DNA of 38,295 nucleotides from Methylomicrobium sp. (GTDB lineage: Bacteria; Pseudomonadota; Gammaproteobacteria; Methylococcales; Methylomonadaceae), in NCBI GenBank assembly GCA_018333785.1, contig JAGXSU010000135.1:1-38295 (forward strand). Reading direction: 5' to 3'. Under the pieces are notes generated by a model. The model was not told the origin of the DNA, did not search any database, and saw nothing but the letters and a program-made list of their open reading frames with translations. This document shows positions 6,165 to 14,388 of the stretch, piece by piece. Made by a program: the position numbers and the translations under genes. The stretch's first letter is position 1. Each line of letters begins with the position of its first letter.

Positions 6165-7894
6165 CGCCTCAACAGAATTTACAGTTGAATGCGCAAAATC
6201 CCTGGCCTGGATTGGCCACCTATGATGAAACCGCCCGTCATTTTTTTTATGGCCGGGAAGAAGAGACGCAGGAATTGTTGCGTTTAATCCGTTTGTCACC
6301 GTTGACCGTGCTGTACGGAAAGTCCGGGTTAGGTAAAAGCTCATTACTGCAAGCGGGTTTGTTTCCCAAATTACGTCAGGAACATTTTTTACCGGTTTAT
6401 ATCCGGCTGAACAAGGCCAATGTGGAAGCGATGCCTTTCCTTGATCAGGCCGCCTATTGGTTTCAGGAAGCCTTGAAGGCCGCAAGAGCCGACTGTCCCG
6501 ATTTTACCGCCGGGGAAAATCTTTGGTGTTATCTGCACAGGCGCGATTTGGAAATCTGGAGTACGGATAATCAATTATTGACACCGGTTTTTGTTTTTGA
6601 TCAGTTTGAAGAAGTCTTTGCCGGAGCCAATCCGGATTTATCACAGCCGCTGGTTTTATGTCATGGCTTGGCCGATTTGATAGAAAATAAATTACCGGCT
6701 CATTTCGCCGGGCAGAATCTCGATAAGCCGTTGATCGAAAAACTGGATTTACTCACGCAACATTACCGGGTCGTGCTTTCTTTTCGTGAGGATTTTTTGC
6801 CGACACTGAAAAACTGGGAGCGTGATGTTCCTTCGTTACTCAAAAGCTGGTGCCAGTTAAAACCCTTATCCAGAGCACGCGCTATTCGCGCCGTGTCTCA
6901 GTCGGGAGCAGCCATTCTGGCGGAGGGTGCGGCTGAAGAAATCGTAGATTTTGTCGGCAACCTTGATAAATCGCAGGTCGATGGAGACTCGACAATTGAG
7001 CCGGTTTTACTGAGTTTGTGTTGTTATCAGTTAAATGTGCGCCGGCAAGTAAAAAAATCACCGCGTATCGATGCGGAGTTGCTGCGTAACGAAGGTCAGG
7101 AAATTCTGGAGAGCTATTACGCCAATGCGCTTGCCTCAATGCACCGTTCCGTTGCTGAATTTATTGAAACCCGGTTAATTCAAGGTGACCGTTATCGCAG
7201 TAGTTATCCGGTTCAGCTGGCTTTGGACGAAGGTTTGCTGAACCAAAAACAATTGACCGAGTTGACCGACCGGCACCGGTTGCTGCGAATCGATCAGCAA
7301 CTGGGTACACCGCGAGTGGAATTGATTCATGATCGTCTGGTTTCTGTGGTGCGTAAGGCCAAAGAACGGCGCCGTGTTAAAAAGGAAATAAAGCGCGCTT
7401 GGCTGTTGGCAGTAGCCGCCATATTTGTGGTTGTGTCGTTTAGTGGCTGGCAACACTGGGAAGGCTCAACCAAGACCGAGTTAATCATCCAGACGGCCGA
7501 AGCCATTGCAAAACGTTCACGCGATCAGCTCCTGATGCCATTAAATCAGACGATTGCTCCGCCTGACCGGCCTGTCAGCATAAAAAAAGGGGCCCTTATT
7601 TATGTGCAGATTCGAAATGACAACCAGCGTCAAGCCGCCAGTCAAATTCAGAAATTATTGATGGACCGGTATTACAAGGTGCCGGGCATAGAAACACTGG
7701 CTACGGGGCCCTCAACGACGGAGGTGAGGTATTTCAGAAATAATGAAGCCGGGGAGGCTCAGGCTATTGCCGATGTGTTGCTGCAACAAAAAATTCCGAA
7801 CGTGACCACCAAGTACATTGCCGGTTTTGAAAATTCAAAAGCGATACCTCCGGGGCAATATGAAATCTGGTTCGCTACGGATGCGTTTAAATAA
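6161..7894 (+). CDS. nSTAND-type NTPase with transmembrane helix and extra-cytoplasmic C-terminal domain
   Basis: A 577-residue protein. PWPGLATYDETARHFFYGRE (14-33) is the signature lead-in of the 'novel STAND 1' NTPases. Walker A is GKSGLGKS (53-60), Walker B FVFDQFEE (144-151), and a sensor-like LSFRED lies at 206-211. A Lys/Arg-rich stretch (399-412) precedes one hydrophobic helix (413-428), so by the positive-inside rule residues 431-577 lie outside the cytoplasm. That tail (VQIRNDNQRQAAS through QYEIWF) resembles SPOR/LytR-C-like periplasmic modules. STAND ATPases act as switches that oligomerise on ligand binding. ATGA overlap with the SIR2-TIR gene indicates joint expression. No WD40 or TPR ligand-binding repeats are present, so the C-terminal domain is the candidate sensor. 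Confidence 0.85.
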   Translation: MTPQQNLQLNAQNPWPGLATYDETARHFFYGREEETQELLRLIRLSPLTVLYGKSGLGKSSLLQAGLFPKLRQEHFLPVYIRLNKANVEAMPFLDQAAYWFQEALKAARADCPDFTAGENLWCYLHRRDLEIWSTDNQLLTPVFVFDQFEEVFAGANPDLSQPLVLCHGLADLIENKLPAHFAGQNLDKPLIEKLDLLTQHYRVVLSFREDFLPTLKNWERDVPSLLKSWCQLKPLSRARAIRAVSQSGAAILAEGAAEEIVDFVGNLDKSQVDGDSTIEPVLLSLCCYQLNVRRQVKKSPRIDAELLRNEGQEILESYYANALASMHRSVAEFIETRLIQGDRYRSSYPVQLALDEGLLNQKQLTELTDRHRLLRIDQQLGTPRVELIHDRLVSVVRKAKERRRVKKEIKRAWLLAVAAIFVVVSFSGWQHWEGSTKTELIIQTAEAIAKRSRDQLLMPLNQTIAPPDRPVSIKKGALIYVQIRNDNQRQAASQIQKLLMDRYYKVPGIETLATGPSTTEVRYFRNNEAGEAQAIADVLLQQKIPNVTTKYIAGFENSKAIPPGQYEIWFATDAFK

Positions 7895-7946
7895 TCAGAA
7901 AACGTAACGCTTCAGAGCGAAGCACAACAGTCCGTCGTGCTGAAAA

Positions 7947-7959
7947 GTTACCAGGTAAC
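7947..7959. promoter_or_regulatory. Small palindrome before the patatin gene
   Basis: GTTACC-A-GGTAAC is a perfect palindrome in the 90-base gap before the TPR-patatin gene. Another imperfect hairpin (AGCAC...GTGCT, 7921-7941) lies just upstream. Either could affect transcription or mRNA processing between the STAND and patatin cistrons. No T tract follows, so it is not a standard terminator. Confidence 0.25.
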
Positions 7960-7984
7960 ATAATAATAAATGAGGGGGAATGTA

Positions 7985-10564
7985 ATGGCTAATTCAAATG
8001 AAATACCCGATCTTCAAGAAATAAAAACAAAGGTCAAAGACTATAAAGGCAAACAAAATTTCGGTGATGCGCGTGATTTGCTTGAAAAAGCGCTCAAGGA
8101 ATACCCGGATGAAGTCTGGGTCACACAGCAACTGGCGCTATGTACCTATAAAGATGAAGAACTCTATCCAAAAACCCGGCTTAAAACGGCGCTGAAATTG
8201 CTGGATTCTATTGGACTACGCAGAGCGGACAATAAAAATTCCGAAACGCTGGCATTAGGCGGTGCCATTTACAAGAGAATGTGGGAGTTTGACGGTCAAC
8301 TTGAATTTCTCTACGAGAGTCTGGCTTTTTATCGAGCGGCTTTCGAACGAAATCCCGAGCAAGACATGGGTTACGGCGGTATCAATGCGGCGTATTTACT
8401 GGATTTATTGGCTGCGCGTGCGGAAGGCCTGGAAACCAGAAGCGGCTTAAAATCCAAAGAAGCGCCAAAGTTTCGCAAAGAAGCTAAAGATCTGCGTAAC
8501 AAGGTTCGTGAGCATCTATTATCCAGTCTGCAAAAAAATCCTGAACTGGCCGGGCACTACTGGTTTTTAGTGACGGTGGGCGAAGCCTGCTTTGGCATGG
8601 GGCTATACGCCGAAGCTGCACAATGGCTGGATAAGACTCAGTCAGTCAGTATTGAAGAGTGGGAATTGCAAACCACCTTCCGGCAATGGGTGGGGATTGC
8701 CCGGCAACAACACATCGATGCGCCTGATGAAACACAAAAGCCTGAGGAATTGCATGAGGCGTGGCAAACGCTGCAGCATTTACTGGGCGATGAAACGGCT
8801 GAAGCTTTGGTGTGTCATCGCGGAAAAGTGGGGCTGGCGTTATCGGGAGGTGGATTCCGTGCCTCGTTTTTCCATTTGGGGGTCATGGCCAGGCTCGCAG
8901 AGGCCGATGCTTTGCGCGGAGTCGATGTCTTGTCTACCGTATCGGGCGGCAGTATTTTGGGGGTGCAGTATTATCTGGAAGTGCAGAAACTTTTCGAAAA
9001 TTCGGCAAAAAAATTGAGCCGGAACGATTATCTGGATATCGTTGAAAAACTGCAAAATGATTTTCTCAAAGGAGTCGAAACCAACATCAGGATGCGCGCC
9101 TTTGGCAATTTTGCCGACAATTTCAGGATGCTATTTTCCAAGACCTATTCGCGCAGTCATAAATTGGGCGAATTATACGAAACCAATCTTTATTCCAAGG
9201 TGGCTGACGGAAAAGGTGACCAGCCGCGGACCATGCCTGACTTGCTGGTAAAGCCGGTGCAAGGCCGATTCCAGGGCGACAGTTTTAAGCCCAACGCCCA
9301 TAACTGGAGGCGAGTAGCCAAAGTGCCGGTGTTGTTGTTAAATACGACGTCGCTTAATTCCGGGCACAACTGGTTCTTTACTGCCGCCTGGATGGGCGAA
9401 CCGCCCGGTTTGATCGATGTAGACAGCAACGAGCGGTTCCGGCGGCTTTATTATTATCAGGCGCCCGAGCATTTGAAAAAATTCCGGGTGGGTTCTGCGG
9501 CGGCCGCGTCTTCTTGTGTTCCCGGTTTGTTCGAACCCTTGGTTTTAGATAAGCTTTATGAAGACCGTACCGTCAAGCTGGTCGATGGCGGCGTTTATGA
9601 TAATCAGGGTGTACAAGGCTTACTCGCGGAAGGCTGTACGCTGATTTTATGCAGCGACGCCAGCGGTCAAATGGCCGACTCTTATGATCCTGCGGAAGAT
9701 CCTGGCGGCGTTTTACTGCGCACGGTTTCCGTTTTGCAGGACAGGGTGCGCGAATCCCAGTATCAGGATTTACAAGGTCGCCTGGATAGCCAATCGCTGC
9801 ATGGCGTGTTTTTTATCCATACCCAAAAAGAACTGGATCCCAAACCTTTGGATTGGATAGGATGCCAGGACCGCAAGCCTGATATCCCCTCATCTAAAGT
9901 AACCTCATACGGCATTGCAAAGGACTTGCAAAAGAAAATTGCAGGCCTGCGCACTGATCTGGATTCATTTACCGAAGTGGAAGCCTATGCGCTGATGGCC
10001 AGCGGTTATTTGATGACTGACAAGCAGTTAAAAGACCTGGATCAGCAGCATAAAAAAGAGGGTAAACCGGGGACTTGGGGGGATTTTAAGATTTATGCCG
10101 AACAGCAAAGAGACTGGGATTTCCTGAAACTGAAAGATGTTCTGGCTGAGGAAGCCGGTGAGCAAGCGTCAGAAAAAAGAAAAGATCTGGAACTGCAATT
10201 AAACGTAGGCAGCGAATTATTCTTTAAAGCCTGGCAATTGATACCCTGGCTTAAAATAGTATCGGTTGCTGCCGCCGTTTTGATCCTAGTGTTATCGATT
10301 AACATGGTTGTTTCTCAATGGAATAACACGCTCTTTTCTATCTCGGTAGGCACGGCCATGATTGCTTTGCTGGGTTTTGTCGCTGCTTTGTTTTTTCCGG
10401 CTTTAAAGTGGTTAAACCCGAAGGAAGAGGCGAGAAGCTGGGTCATCAAGTTTGCCATTGCTCTTACAGGCTATGCCATGGCCAAGCTGCATCTGGCTAT
10501 TTTTGATCCGTTGTTTTTAGCCAGAGGACGTTTGGCTCGCTTGCTTGATTTGGGCAAAAAATAG
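7985..10564 (+). CDS. TPR/patatin-like phospholipase with C-terminal membrane helices
   Basis: A protein of 859 residues from ATG 7985, chosen because AGGGGG lies 7 nt upstream; the in-frame ATG at 7970 overlaps that site. Residues 1-260 are helical TPR-like repeats of the sort found as sensor modules in conflict proteins (ETLALGGAIYKRMWEFDGQ, then GYGGINAAYLLDLL). A patatin domain follows: oxyanion loop GGGFRA (288-293), nucleophile motif TVSGGS with Ser320, and the catalytic Asp in DGGVYDNQG (Asp534). The last ~100 residues have hydrophobic segments at about 758-777, 783-806 and 821-841, anchoring the enzyme in the membrane it may degrade. Patatins are killer effectors in CBASS (CapV) and other abortive systems. 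As the final gene of the cluster, it is the likely effector. Confidence 0.88.
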   Translation: MANSNEIPDLQEIKTKVKDYKGKQNFGDARDLLEKALKEYPDEVWVTQQLALCTYKDEELYPKTRLKTALKLLDSIGLRRADNKNSETLALGGAIYKRMWEFDGQLEFLYESLAFYRAAFERNPEQDMGYGGINAAYLLDLLAARAEGLETRSGLKSKEAPKFRKEAKDLRNKVREHLLSSLQKNPELAGHYWFLVTVGEACFGMGLYAEAAQWLDKTQSVSIEEWELQTTFRQWVGIARQQHIDAPDETQKPEELHEAWQTLQHLLGDETAEALVCHRGKVGLALSGGGFRASFFHLGVMARLAEADALRGVDVLSTVSGGSILGVQYYLEVQKLFENSAKKLSRNDYLDIVEKLQNDFLKGVETNIRMRAFGNFADNFRMLFSKTYSRSHKLGELYETNLYSKVADGKGDQPRTMPDLLVKPVQGRFQGDSFKPNAHNWRRVAKVPVLLLNTTSLNSGHNWFFTAAWMGEPPGLIDVDSNERFRRLYYYQAPEHLKKFRVGSAAAASSCVPGLFEPLVLDKLYEDRTVKLVDGGVYDNQGVQGLLAEGCTLILCSDASGQMADSYDPAEDPGGVLLRTVSVLQDRVRESQYQDLQGRLDSQSLHGVFFIHTQKELDPKPLDWIGCQDRKPDIPSSKVTSYGIAKDLQKKIAGLRTDLDSFTEVEAYALMASGYLMTDKQLKDLDQQHKKEGKPGTWGDFKIYAEQQRDWDFLKLKDVLAEEAGEQASEKRKDLELQLNVGSELFFKAWQLIPWLKIVSVAAAVLILVLSINMVVSQWNNTLFSISVGTAMIALLGFVAALFFPALKWLNPKEEARSWVIKFAIALTGYAMAKLHLAIFDPLFLARGRLARLLDLGKK

Positions 10565-10630
10565 CAAGGTTTGTTGGTTGAGCTTTGAAACGGATCGCTG
10601 ACTCATAATCTTCTGTCTTAAAACTATTAA

Positions 10631-10664
10631 CGGCATACCGGCTATCCATGCCGCCGGTATGCCG
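10631..10664. terminator. Strong bidirectional hairpin between convergent genes
   Basis: CGGCATACCGGC (10631-10642) pairs perfectly with GCCGGTATGCCG (10653-10664) around a 10-nt loop. It lies between the end of the defence cluster and the convergent gene at 10716. A short T run (10674-10677) follows on the plus strand. Confidence 0.6.
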
Positions 10665-10715
10665 CTGCCGAATTTTGATCTACGATGGATATAGTTTTAA
10701 AGGGTTACCCTCTAA

Positions 10716-11150
10716 TTACGGATTTCCTGAATTGCCGGCCTGAAGAGGCCAGTAAAATGATAACGAAGTTGTCTTGCTGCCGGCTATTTTGGCTTTTTGG
10801 CGAATCTCATTGCCGTCTTTCACTGCGCTGATGAGGTAGTTGCCCGGTTTTAGATTGGCAAATAAATAAGGGCCTTCAACAAAGGTTTCGACCAATACAT
10901 TGCCTTTTGCATCAGCTATACGGACATTGACGTCAGACATGAATTCACCTGAACCTTTATAAGCAAACAACAGGTTCAAATTGTAATCACCTTTCAGGGT
11001 TTGCAGGGCTTCACGTTCGGCTTCGCCAATACCGCCGCTGACAAAAGTAACATCACCCTGAATTTGTGGTTTGAGCGGCGATTCTTCTGCAAACGCAGCT
11101 AGACAAAAAAGAAAGCAGGGAATAATCAGTGCGCAGTTTAATATTTTCAT
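10716..11150 (-). CDS. Small periplasmic protein with carboxypeptidase-regulatory-like fold
   Basis: A protein of 144 residues from the ATG at 11150, picked because GAGGAG lies 9 nt upstream and a clean signal peptide follows (MKILNCALIIPCFLFCLAAF, cleavage near AFA-EE). The mature part, with VRIADAKGNVLVETFVEGPYLFANLKPGNYLISA, matches the beta-sandwich pattern of carboxypeptidase regulatory-like or Cna-B-like domains (x-G-x-Y-x-F-x-x-L-x-P-G-x-Y). No enzyme domain is attached, so a structural or binding role in the periplasm is the most that can be said. It is convergent with the patatin gene and divergent from the zinc-ribbon gene. Confidence 0.7.
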   Translation of the reverse strand: MKILNCALIIPCFLFCLAAFAEESPLKPQIQGDVTFVSGGIGEAEREALQTLKGDYNLNLLFAYKGSGEFMSDVNVRIADAKGNVLVETFVEGPYLFANLKPGNYLISAVKDGNEIRQKAKIAGSKTTSLSFYWPLQAGNSGNP

Positions 11151-11387
11151 AAATAACACTCCTCGATTGATGGAAGAATCAGTCTGTATCTGCCGTGAGG
11201 TTTTGCATTTAGCAGGACAGTTTTGCACAGCGTAGTGGGTATTTTTATTACCTGTCTGTTCGCTGCCATACATAGGCTTATCTTGTTTAATGGTATTTTT
11301 AGGCATATAAAATAAGTGTATGACATAACTGTTCAGCAAGTTGGGTCAGTGCATGATGGGTTAATTTTTTTACGTGGAGGTGTGGCT

Positions 11388-12089
11388 ATGAATACCGTCT
11401 CATATAAAGCAGGAACTGATTGCCGACGGGCGGCACAATACCTGATTACCATCCTGATCGTGTTGCCGGTTGGGTTGTTAATCAGCCTTTTACCCGTCAT
11501 GACTGAAATAAAACTGGCCCATAAACTGATGGCGGCTGATTGCGTTGTGTTTGCAACCAAAATGACGGCCTTGATTCTGTTTTATCGTTTTGCTGAACAT
11601 GCGCTCGCTGCGATTACTGAGGACGGCAGAGCCCGTTCGTTTGTTCGCAGCATTGGCAAACCGCTAACCATTTTAGTGATTGTCATCATCGCTCAGGGAT
11701 TGCTCTGGCAAATGACAGAACCGTTTGTAGCGGTGACCGGCAAAAAGATCTTTTTTGGCGCGGCCATCTTGCTGATTTTAGCCGCCAGCGCGTGGCTGAT
11801 CTTCAAAGCTTACCAATCCGCTCCCTATTTACTGGTGGCAGTGCAAAGGTTTCGTAATCCGTTGGCGAAAGTTATGGCCGTTATTACCCGTCCATGCCCT
11901 TCGTGCGGTCACCGGCTGTCTAAATCAGCAAAGTTTTGCAGCCAATGCGGAGAAAAAACAGTTGAACCACTGACGTGTATTCAATGTGGCGCATCGCTGG
12001 CACCGGATCAAAAGTATTGCTGGCAGTGCGGCGCAACGACCAATCCCAGTGACAGCAAGGACACTGAGGTGTTTTTTGACGGTGAGTGA
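11388..12089 (+). CDS. Four-helix membrane protein with C-terminal double zinc ribbon
   Basis: A protein of 233 residues from ATG 11388, with GGAGG 6 nt upstream. Hydrophobic helices lie at about 18-37, 50-68, 91-109 and 121-140. A soluble tail has two CxxC...CxxC ribbons: Cys170, 173, 184, 187 and Cys197, 200, 211, 214 (CPSCGHRL, CSQCGEK, CIQCGASL, CWQCGAT). This is the double-zinc-ribbon (DZR) pattern found in many bacterial membrane proteins of unknown role. The function is not assigned. It is divergent from the 10716 gene and convergent with the CHASE2 gene. Confidence 0.75.
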   Translation: MNTVSYKAGTDCRRAAQYLITILIVLPVGLLISLLPVMTEIKLAHKLMAADCVVFATKMTALILFYRFAEHALAAITEDGRARSFVRSIGKPLTILVIVIIAQGLLWQMTEPFVAVTGKKIFFGAAILLILAASAWLIFKAYQSAPYLLVAVQRFRNPLAKVMAVITRPCPSCGHRLSKSAKFCSQCGEKTVEPLTCIQCGASLAPDQKYCWQCGATTNPSDSKDTEVFFDGE

Positions 12090-12121
12090 GTTACGTGGGC
12101 CGGTTAAGCGAACTTTTAGTC

Positions 12122-12145
12122 TTGCATTTTAGTAACTAAATGCAA
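12122..12145. terminator. Hairpin between convergent genes
   Basis: TTGCATTT (12122-12129) pairs with AAATGCAA (12138-12145), and AGT/ACT extends the stem past one bulged T. It sits in the 64-base gap between the zinc-ribbon gene and the convergent CHASE2 gene and could end transcription from either side. Confidence 0.5.
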
Positions 12146-12153
12146 ATGATGGG

Positions 12154-14379
12154 CTACTTGGTTTTTTTAAAGGGTGAGAGAAAGCCTTTCAATCGATCCT
12201 GAGGCTGGTTTTTTTTGACCGTGGATTTCAATTGCTCGGTTTTAAGGCGGATGGCGTCCAGTTTCGCTTTGTCTTCAGCCGATAGGGTATGAACCAGATC
12301 CTCGCTGGACAGTTCCATGACATGCTCTTCATCGGTACTCAGGTGTTGCGATGAATAAAAGGAAAAATCATTGCTGCCGCTTTTTTTGACGGAATACATG
12401 GCGGCATTGGCTTTATTCAATAATTGCTGAGCTGTTTTACCGTCGTCGGGGAACAAGCTGATACCGATGCTGGGCGTTACAGTAAACGTTTCTCGAAGAT
12501 AAGGGTAAGGCTGACAAAGCGTAGACAGGATTTTTTTTGTGAGTGTCGCAATCATGTCTCTGTTGGGGACTCTATCGAAAAAGATTACGAACACATCACC
12601 GCCCCAGAGGGCTACGGTATCGCCGTTGCGAGTGTTGATTTTAAGGCGCTTGGCAACCTCTTTCAGCAAAAAGTCGCCGGCGGTATGGCCTAACGCATTA
12701 TTGACGGACTTGAATCCATCAAGATCGATGAAGCAAATGGCGAAATGTGAATTGACCTGTTTGCCTTTAACCAGGCTTTGCTCAAGCAGATCTTCCATCA
12801 TGGCGCGATTAGGAAGTCCCGTTAATTTGTCGTGCGTAGCCAGGTATTGCCAACTGCGGCCAATTTTTAGCGTTTCCGTGATGTCGCTTAGCACGATCAT
12901 GATTTGTTCAGGTTCGTTCTCTGTCATCTGAATCCTGTTACTGGAAAGCCGGATAGTGTATTCGTCATTAGGGGTGGTCAGAATGCAGAGGCCAAACGAT
13001 TTGCTGCCGGTATCCAGCAGTTGCGACGGATTCCGGATATTCAATTGATCCATGTCCAGACATGCCAAGACCACATCGATGCTTTTGTCTCTGGCTTCCT
13101 GCAGGCTGAACCCGGTCAATAGTTCGGCGTTTGGATTCAGATATTCCAAGCAGCCTAATCTATCAGTGATGATGATCGCATCACTCATGGCATCCAGTGT
13201 TGCTGCGCTGCGCCGTTGCTCCGACAACAGGGTGCGGCCGATATGTTCCAGTTGCCGCCAGTTCTGCAGAGGGTAACTCAGGGCCATTACAAACACTACC
13301 GGAGAAGGGCTATACCAGATTTCCGAAATGAACAGCAGGATAAGGCTGATAGCACCGGACAGGCATATACCGGAAAATGACATAAAGAATGGCCTGTTCG
13401 GAGACAAAAACCGGCCTATCATCAACGAAGTGAACACTAAGATTAGCGTCAGGAATTTTTCAACGGCGCTGTTAATTCGGGTGAGATGGAAGCCTTGAAG
13501 ACCGGCATTGAGTATCTGGGCATGAAACTCCAAGCCGCTCATCGGTTTGGATTCACCTGATAACGGCGAAGGGAAGCGAGGCGCAAGACCCGCCGCTGAA
13601 GCGCCTACCAGCACCAATTTACCGTGCAGGTCCACGTTACCTGTTTTGCCTTGCAAGACATCGACGTAAGACAGTCTTTGAAACGCTAATGCTGTAGCAA
13701 AGGGAACCGGAATGCGTTGATTGCGCCACCAGATGCCCGGTTCCGGATATTTTGATAGCGGGCGGCTTTCTCCATCCGATAGCGGTGTAATGTCTTTACG
13801 CCCTGTGCTCAACACCACGGACGCAAATGATCGCCATTTTTGCTTGCCGTAGCCTGCTTCCAGATAGGCGCTACGCACCAGGCCGTCCTTGTCGAGTTCG
13901 ACATCGACATGCCCCAGTCCGGCAGCGGCAATGGCAAGTTGAGCAAGTGGCAGGGTTACTGTCATGCTTCCTGAGTCAAGACCGGTTGCCTCGGGTAATA
14001 CCGGCAGAATGACGTGTCCATTGTTGTCGATTGCCTGCGCTAAAAGCGAGTCGGATTCCGGATCATTAGCGTCTGGTTCCGCAAAAATGATATCCAGGCC
14101 TATCGCAGCGGCACCCTGCTGCCCCAGCGCATTGATCAAGTTGGCATGGATCCGCCTTGACCAAGGCCAGCGTCCCAGTTGATGCAGGCTGTGTTCGTCA
14201 ATTTCGATGAGTACGATCTCCGAACTTGCGGGCCGCGGCCAGATTCTGAGCAAGCTGTCGTAGATCAGATTGTCGATACGGCTCAATGCCCCGGTATTCA
14301 GGAGAAGGGCAGCTAACAGGGAGAGACTGAGAGCCAGTCCTAAACCCGGAAAGCGGAAGAAACGTGCCAGTTGTTCCAC
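12154..14379 (-). CDS. CHASE2-PAS-GGDEF membrane protein with degenerate GGDEF motif
   Basis: A 741-residue protein. A first helix (10-29) leads into an extracytoplasmic CHASE2 sensor (about 32-300; VLIEIDEHSLHQLGRWPWSR, GLDIIFAEPD, LVLVGASAAGL). Helices follow near 305-322, 331-351 and 356-370, then a PAS domain (388-505) and a GGDEF domain (510-675; THDKLTGLPNR, FIDLDGFKSVN). The signature reads GGDVF (593-597) instead of GGDEF: the Glu needed for diguanylate cyclase catalysis is Val. The inhibitory-site motif RNGD (584-587) is kept five residues upstream. It may therefore bind c-di-GMP or GTP rather than make c-di-GMP. It starts with GTG 9 nt after the FecR gene, behind AGGGTGA, so the two form an operon. 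Confidence 0.88.
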   Translation of the reverse strand: MEQLARFFRFPGLGLALSLSLLAALLLNTGALSRIDNLIYDSLLRIWPRPASSEIVLIEIDEHSLHQLGRWPWSRRIHANLINALGQQGAAAIGLDIIFAEPDANDPESDSLLAQAIDNNGHVILPVLPEATGLDSGSMTVTLPLAQLAIAAAGLGHVDVELDKDGLVRSAYLEAGYGKQKWRSFASVVLSTGRKDITPLSDGESRPLSKYPEPGIWWRNQRIPVPFATALAFQRLSYVDVLQGKTGNVDLHGKLVLVGASAAGLAPRFPSPLSGESKPMSGLEFHAQILNAGLQGFHLTRINSAVEKFLTLILVFTSLMIGRFLSPNRPFFMSFSGICLSGAISLILLFISEIWYSPSPVVFVMALSYPLQNWRQLEHIGRTLLSEQRRSAATLDAMSDAIIITDRLGCLEYLNPNAELLTGFSLQEARDKSIDVVLACLDMDQLNIRNPSQLLDTGSKSFGLCILTTPNDEYTIRLSSNRIQMTENEPEQIMIVLSDITETLKIGRSWQYLATHDKLTGLPNRAMMEDLLEQSLVKGKQVNSHFAICFIDLDGFKSVNNALGHTAGDFLLKEVAKRLKINTRNGDTVALWGGDVFVIFFDRVPNRDMIATLTKKILSTLCQPYPYLRETFTVTPSIGISLFPDDGKTAQQLLNKANAAMYSVKKSGSNDFSFYSSQHLSTDEEHVMELSSEDLVHTLSAEDKAKLDAIRLKTEQLKSTVKKNQPQDRLKGFLSPFKKTK

Positions 14380-14388
14380 TAGGTCACC

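Noticed and set aside
5898-6485. 195-codon ORF antisense to the SIR2-TIR/STAND junction
   Set aside because: No family features; overlaps two well-supported genes.
3984-10564. Calling the cluster Thoeris or CBASS
   Set aside because: No SIR2-SLOG fusion (ThsA) with separate ThsB and no CD-NTase is present; only single domains are shared.
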